Shown: positions 57,761 through 64,000 of the stretch, piece by piece | How positions within the stretch are numbered: position 1 is the first letter of the stretch | Layout of the letters: each line of letters opens with the position of its first letter | Origin: Microdochium bolleyi | Taxonomy: Eukaryota > Ascomycota > Sordariomycetes > Xylariales > Microdochiaceae | Assembly: GCA_001566295.1 (NCBI GenBank) | Contig: KQ964250.1 | Location: forward strand, 496,001-560,000 | Length of the DNA: 64,000 nucleotides | Reading direction: 5' to 3' | Notes under the pieces: model-generated | The model's database searches: none | Told to the model about the DNA's origin: nothing | The model's input: only the letters and a program-made list of their open reading frames with translations | Translations under genes and position numbers: made by a program

Positions 57761-60700
57761 TATGGGCGAGGAGGACGCCGAGAGCTAGTCGCCGTCTGTG
57801 GGAGAGGAGCACAGCCGCGGCGCTTGGCGATATCAACCTGCGACTCGCCGGTGGCTTCGGTGTCGCGCACAGGCAGGACGTGGTGGCTCCACCTCGTTGG
57901 ATGCGGCGGTATCCTTGGTGGTGCTGATCAGCAGAGCATGGAATCGGGCTGGTTTCCACAAGGGGCCGTGGAGGTTTTTCTTTTTGGCAGCGAAGACGGC
58001 AGAGCTGCAGAAGAGCGCAGGGCAGGCGTGCAGAAGACTATGTGCCAGCTGGAAGCAGGATGAAAGGTGAAGTGAAGTGTTGCTGCAGGTCGTGGTGGCA
58101 GCCGGTGTGCTGGACAAAATCTGGGATCGAATGCGAGACTGGAGTCCGGAGGTGCTTGTCTGCCCACTATGTTGGCGAGAACGCACCCACGACAATGAAA
58201 AGGTGAGACCAAGGAGGAAAGCCGAGATGGTGCCGAGAGAGGAAGCTGTGTATCTTGTCGGACAAGGGAGTCGGGAGGTCGAAGATCAGACAGCAGGGAC
58301 GAGCCTGGAATACGTAGCGAGTCTCTTAATAGCGATCGAGTGCACTCTCGGCACAAATGGGATCAGAACCGAGGACACCAGAAAGAGTGCCAGGAAGCGA
58401 GCGGAGGGCGGGGTTCAAGTTGGCGCCTTTTACAGGGGCAAGCATGCAGGCAGGCAGGCGGGCAGGCTCCCTGAGGAATGCAAAGAAAGAAGAAAAGCTG
58501 GCGGCAGCAGGGTGGTATTGGTGGCGATGCGGGCAAGCAACAGGCAGATCAAGCAAGCAAGCAATCAAGCACGACACGGCGGGCCTCGAAGCGCTCTTAA
58601 CAACAGACTCTGGTGCCATGGCTGGCAGCAGCACCGTCACAGGCAGGCGAGGCAGGCAGGGTCGGAAGCCCCGTCGGTGGTGCAAGGGTTGCGCCGGAGG
58701 CATGGATAGGCGTAAGCCTGTGCATGTGGTGTTTCCTCGTGGGCGCAGAATAGCCCAGACGGTTAAGGGCAGGGAGGGCACCTGGGCATCCACGGATGGG
58801 GAGGTGAGGCCGGCGCCCAGCCCAACACGAGGAGCTGCAGCAGGTGGCACACAACAGAGGCCCATCAGCTGCTTGTTCCGAGCTGGCTCGAGTTGTCGTT
58901 GGTGCCGGGGAGCTCCCGCAGCTAGGCCGGCCGGGCGCAGGCTATTTCCAGGAACGGGCGCTTTTCCTCGCTGCGGGCTCCTGATCGGCTCCGCGCCAGA
59001 GTTTGGGGCATCCGAACCAACAAGGTCCATTGTTAGAGAGCTGATCAAGCCCGTGCGCACACATCCTGACTACCCTAACATATTGACGTTACCTGCGCTA
59101 GTGTACCTTAAGGTCCCTTACCTCAAGGTACGTGTAAGTATGGGGTTTGGGCTGATTTGATGGGCCTCCGTTGTCACGCCTGATGCTGAAAAATCAATGG
59201 AGTGACTTTGCAAGAGGCAGTTGCCAGACGAGTTGGCATTGACCTGGCCAGATTGAACGAATGCACTCTGACGCAATCGATCCGGCTCTTGCTCTTTGTG
59301 GCAGGCACAGCTCGAGTCAACACCCTGGGCTTCCAGCTCCCAGCTTCCAGTTCCCAAAGACAAGACGACTGCAGCAAGCAAGCCCCTCTGTTAGCCGCCC
59401 CAGCTGAGACATCCACTTTGGATGAAGCCTGGGCAGCAGGACTGGCCCTGGGGGCCGCCAATGTTTGATCTCTCCAAGTGCCAGCTTTCACGCGGTAGTC
59501 ACTGGGGACTTTGGATCGTTGGATCTCGACGCCGCCAGGCCGATCAGGTTTCAGCAACAGCGTGTCCAGCGCCACAAAGACCCCTGCTCCTTTCAATGTT
59601 TTGGCGCCACTGCCCCGCGCAGCCAAAGGCACCGGCGATCGTGACCTTGGGAACCATCAATCGCAAGGCCCTGGTCTGCTGGCCCCGGGGATCTGCAAAG
59701 TGCAGCACAAGCTGTAAGCCACCGGATGCGCACATTGTTTCCGTGAGGGCAGAAAGACTCTGCTGTCTTTCGGGTTCCCAGTGGCAGCCACTCCAGTCAC
59801 AATCTGGACACGCGGCGTGGCCGTCTCAAGTCGACGTGCTTCATGGTGGTAACAACGGGTGGGGAACCGCCTTTAGGCTCATCCATGGATTATCCAGTAC
59901 CGTCGGCGTGTGTCAGGTGGCTCCCGAGATCGGTTTAGGGGCCGGATCGTCAACCTCGACAACTTGGAAATATTCTGTGACCAACCACGCGTAGTCTCGC
60001 CGCTGGAGAGAGAGCCTTGTGAGATGGCATTGCTCGCGGATCTCAAGCTGGTCCTCTGCTCCCCGACGTACGATTGACAACACAGGCAGTGTTGACCTTT
60101 GCCGATCTGCAGTACCGCCAAGCACATCCCACCTACTTAGCACGCCATCCACATCTGACCACGGCTTCGGCAACTGCTACGCTGACTGCGGTAGCCGGAT
60201 GGAGATCGAGGGCGCTCTGGTCGACAAAACGAGCATCCCGGGACCAACGGGAAATGTGTGTCATGACTTCCGTATCCGCCAAAGAGGTTGTTCCTCAGCT
60301 GCACTCCATGGAGAACAGTTCAACAGCAACTCGGGCAATATACGCAACCTGCATCGCCCTTGACGCACCGGTGATCACCACCCCTTTCCGAAGGCCCTCA
60401 AGCCAGTGCGACACACAAACGAAAACCACAGCGGACAGTAGTCTTGGCACAGGAAGGCACTGGTCGCCGTTGATCATCGCGGCAGCCGCCAGCCAGGCAC
60501 GCCACGTCGCACGACCTGATGCCACGAGAACTAGACCGAGGGCTCAGCGGCTCTGTTCCTGAACCATGGCCTGAGACATTGGTCCAAGCCGGCAAGAGCC
60601 GCTCAATGCTGCAAGTCGTCCCGAAGCGAGCTAGTAGCTGGACAGGTACGTCCTCCAACAGAGACCGCCCTCCAGAGACGAGATGGCGCTCTCCTGATGT

Positions 60701-63682
60701 CGTCGGACGAGCTTGCGTCGCGCAATCAGCCAGCTTGAATGGTGAAGCTCCATGCACAGTGACCATCGAATGACAAGACGGAGCCGAGCCGCCAATTCGC
60801 GGAAGGCACGTGCGATTCCCCTGTTTGAACATGGGTCGAGCCTGCCCCAGGGGGCTCACGGCAGAATGCTCCACATGGCCTCCAAGTTGTCCTCCTCGCC
60901 CTCCAAACTCACGCCGCGCACAATCCCAAGCACATGTTTCAGGAGACGCGATCTGTGCAGATGGCACGCTCACTCTGGACCGAGTCGAAACAGGACACAG
61001 CCTTGCTGGCCAGCGCGTCACAAAGCCGATCTCAGCAACGGACACTCCCTGAAGCGCCAGCCATGGCATCACGGGCCTCCCTGGCGATCGCAGGCCTGCT
61101 CGTGCAGACGTGATGCACAGCAGTGCAGCAAGTCTAGCTGGCGCCGCAGTGAAAAATTGGTGCGTCCCGATTCACCCGGGCCAGTGAGGTGCACGGCATG
61201 GCGAGGCATCATGCAGGTGCAGCGCAGGCGGCTCAGCTCCAGCTCGTATTCCAGCGCGTGTGCGCCAGCAACCCCTGTTCCCTGCTTTGCTCTGGCCCGC
61301 CAGCCAATGTGTCTTGCATAGAGGCAATTGCCGGGAGCGGCAGAAGCGTTCTAGACGGCATCAGCATGGCGCGACTGTCAAAGATGATGGCGATCATTTA
61401 ATTTAATCTGCACATCTCCCGAGAAAAACAAAGGAACCCCCGGGCCAGGACTTATGCTGGCTTCCTTTCATGCAGCCAATATCAAGGTCATCATGCATTG
61501 CCGCTTTCATGAGCCGTCATTGGTAATGGTTCCGGGCCTGACTTGAACAGTGTCTCAAGGATTATCACTCAAGTGGTTTTCTCGCGCAGATGTCCGAATC
61601 GGGTGACAGCCATCAGGCGTCAGGTCTAATTTTCTCACTTTCATCGATGAGGACATACCCCCTACTCGCAATAATTCGCTCTTTAGGTCTCAGCACACCA
61701 CTCCCCGGTCGGCTCTTCCGAGAATTCGCATGTACTTCGTCCCCGGAAATCAGGGGTAAGCCCCAAGCCTCAGCGACATGACAACATGGGCAATCGTGAG
61801 ACCCGCCGACGCCTGGGACCTACCGTAGGACAAGGCCCGTCCCGTCCGAGTGCATACCAAAAGTGGCTTTCTGTGCCTGGGACGCTCTTTCCGAGCTCGT
61901 GCGACCACAGAGTGCTCTGCTTACACGTGGGCGCGCGCAGAGTAAGGCCGAGGACGGACGGAAGCTGAGACAAAGGACCCAAGACAAGCCCACCATGGAT
62001 TTGTGCCACGAGTGACGTTGAGCTTGTGACTCACGTCTCGCGCGGTGCCTTGCGTCTGAGCCGCAAATCCACGGGGACACAAAGATGGATATAAATAGAG
62101 AGGGATATGTACACATCTACCGTGATTCACCGCCATTGACACGCACTGCATAGATGCAACGTACGAGCACGACGTCTCCTCGGTACACGGCGTGTGGACA
62201 CTCCAGCTCTCCGGTGCCAATACCGAAGACAATCGATCCCAAGGGTCGGGCATTTTCTGGTTTCGTCCCGGGAGGCCTGGGGGTTTGGGTATCAAAGTCT
62301 GTCTTTTGCAGAGCAGGCATCGGTGTGTTTGTGTGTCGTCGTGCTTTTGAACCCCGGGTCCGGGATGACTGGTACATCAACTTCTCCGAGGCTGAGTGCT
62401 TAAGGATCGGGGAAGCAGAAAATTGATGCGTGCTACGTTGTTGGTCCGAGTTGGTGATGCGTTTGTTTTTTCTTGTTCTTTGTTCTTGGACAGCATCTTG
62501 TGCCGCACACGTGGCATCTCCTCGGAGCTGGGTTTGTCCTCTTGCTTACAAGAAGGGATACAGGGGGAGAACGACTATGACCCATCATAAATCTTTCACA
62601 GGAGACTGTGCCCAGCATATCCTAAGATCGTGCTTGGAGAGGGCATTCGCTTGGCTTCTCGCCAAGCTGCTCACTTGTACATAACATGGAAATCGGGGTA
62701 TGTCTTAAGGACAAAATATACACGGTGGACTTGCTTTCCCTGCTTGCAAATATACAAATACATCTGACTGTGGACGAACTGCCAGACAAAGGTAAGGCGT
62801 ATATGCAGGAAGCCGTTTTGTAAAGTATACTTGGAAAAGTCGTCGAAGCTGGGTGGAGGACCTTTCTTGGATACCGCAGGTAGATTTGTTCAACGTTCAC
62901 CACTCAACACTCAACCACGGCCATTGCGCGTGCTGGAAGCCCACCACGGTGCAGAGGGTCTAACGGTCTAGAGGCACGATCTGCAGCCAAGACTTCTCTC
63001 AAGCCCAGTGATTAGTGTCCAGATGTCACGGGATACGCCCAATTCGTGCCCGACGACGTGGGCGACAGATGTTTGAGCAGGAGACAAGAGGGGGTGAAAG
63101 GAGATGATTCATGGACCGGCACTTGGGGACTCCAGCCACGCCGTAGGGCTGGGTTGCGGATCTCCATGCGTAAGGTCAGACAGACAGACGACGTGCCCCT
63201 GGGACAGACCAGTCAGCGGGCTAATGCCGGCCGGGCTACGCAGCCAGCATGGGCAGAAGGTGTCTGTTTGCCATCTCAGCGAGTCACCTCGTCACGGCCA
63301 GTGCGATCACCGTGAAGTAGCAAAGCCAGGGATCGCCTCTTATAACAGGTTCTCCTCAGAGATGATATCCGCTGGTGGGGTATAGTATTTCTTGATGAAG
63401 TATCTGATTCATAACTAGCTAGATAAGTGGGTATACACAGAATATATCGAAAGCATGGAAGGTCTCTCAACTTGGGCAATCTCCTGTTTTCGCCTCCTCT
63501 CGTTCTTTGTGAACCCGGGAACGCAACAAAAGAAATGAATCCGGCAACTGGTCAAGGAGCAGCGTTATATATCTGATAAGAGGCCGAAAGGCTATGCCGC
63601 ATGTAAGAACAGAATAACAATGTGCTTTGTAAGTATGTAGACAGAGAACAACTCGGGCAACAACTCGGTTGCCACTATCCTC
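57761..63682. other. 5.9-kb stretch without a convincing gene
   Basis: The first few hundred nt are the promoter and leader of the 1006-residue protein. The rest has only motif-free frames on both strands, including 58357-59160, 60074-60562, 60398-61072 and 60752-61321. Tandem CAGG/GCAGG units occur at about 58445-58467, AAGC units at 58551-58570, and an ACCTTAAGGT palindrome at about 59105-59114. The right end (63320-63682) is T/A-rich and may be the 3' end of the edge gene. No RNA gene was recognised. Confidence 0.5.
58445..58467. repeat. CAGG/GCAGG tetramer-like repeat
   Basis: Short run of GCAGG units (GCAGGCAGGCAGGCGGGCAGG) upstream of the cysteine-rich protein gene. No function is claimed. 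Confidence 0.8.
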
Positions 63683-64000
63683 TCACGCCATCGGAGACTG
63701 GAAATAATTAGTGCTCTTCCGTCCCAGAAACGCAGGCCTTGGCGAGATTCTGTTTCCCAGCCCCTCCTTGTTCGGGCTGCGGTGCATCCAGACCTCATTG
63801 CCGAGCTCGTACGTGACGATGCCCATCAAGGGTTTACCTCTCACATCCATCGCAATCTTGGAGTTGGGCGAGGGTCTCGCGTACAGAGCGCGCAATCGGA
63901 CCTTGAACTCGTCGTCTATCCGGAGTCTCGCGGCCGTCCACTTGCGATCGGGCTTGTGCTCCAGCGGGATCTCATCAGCCTTGATCGCTTCGGTAAGCAG
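63683..64000 (-). CDS. C-terminal part of a gene cut by the right edge, function unknown
   Basis: A minus-strand frame enters from beyond 64000 and runs to a stop at 63683; 105 residues are visible. They read as coding: LLTEAIKADEIPLE, KWTAARLRIDDEFKVRLRALY, IAMDVRGKPLMGIVTYELGNEVWMHRSPN, then GRKSTNYFQSPMA at the end. The mix of charged helices and the regular hydrophobic pattern, plus codon use with C/G-ending codons, supports a real gene. I do not recognise a family. No splice junction was needed within the visible part, but one further upstream cannot be seen. Confidence 0.62.
   Translation of the reverse strand: MLTEAIKADEIPLEHKPDRKWTAARLRIDDEFKVRLRALYARPSPNSKIAMDVRGKPLMGIVTYELGNEVWMHRSPNKEGLGNRISPRPAFLGRKSTNYFQSPMA

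Noticed and set aside
1..64000. tRNA, 5S rRNA, transposon or RIP-type AT-rich remnants
   Set aside because: No B-box-like tRNA core, 5S-like sequence, terminal repeats or transposase motif was recognised on reading. A computed scan (tRNAscan, Infernal, repeat search) would be decisive and was not available.

Overview
This window reads as a chromosomal segment of a filamentous ascomycete (Pezizomycotina, most likely a Sordariomycete). The support is short spliceosomal introns (about 55-240 nt, GTRNGT donors, YAG or AAG acceptors), pyrimidine-rich leaders, GC-rich codon use, and a filamentous-fungal gene set: a Zn2Cys6 regulator, a secreted GH79 enzyme, a GPI-type cell-wall protein, a Rax1/RgsB RGS protein and a COP9 signalosome subunit. 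No rRNA, tRNA, CRISPR array, transposase or integrase could be recognised by eye. The species cannot be named from the sequence alone.

Layout. 1-5.3 kb: a homocysteine S-methyltransferase (+) and a GPI-type serine/threonine/tyrosine-rich wall protein (+). 5.3-21.3 kb: a gene-poor stretch whose only convincing gene is a secreted GH79 glycosidase (+, 14.2-15.8 kb). 21.3-33 kb: a Srk1/Rck2-type kinase (+), a bZIP factor (-) with a possible overlapping upstream ORF, a small nuclear-looking protein (+), and the divergent pair CHK1 (-) and Ubc11/UBE2C (+). 33.8-39.1 kb: ribosomal protein eL31 (-), Rax1/RgsB (+) and CSN7 (-). 41.5-54 kb, all +: a Ccc2-type copper P-ATPase, two uncharacterised proteins, a Zn2Cys6 transcription factor and an AlkB-type dioxygenase with a long CAG/polyserine repeat. 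54.5-57.8 kb: a 1006-residue disordered protein with a cysteine-rich C-terminal module (-). 57.8-63.7 kb: no convincing gene. The right edge cuts a minus-strand gene of unknown function.

Most genes are single-copy housekeeping or regulatory genes rather than a pathway cluster. The most suggestive grouping is Srk1, Chk1 and Ubc11 within 12 kb, three proteins whose fission-yeast relatives act on mitotic entry or exit; the Chk1 and Ubc11 genes share a promoter region with five ACGCG motifs. I found no clearly novel defence, mobile or biosynthetic system. The best candidates for undescribed biology are the cysteine-rich 1006-residue protein, the two uncharacterised proteins at 45.8-48.7 kb, and possible control of the bZIP gene by an upstream ORF. 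Exon boundaries were worked out by hand from splice signals and reading-frame continuity, with no transcript data.
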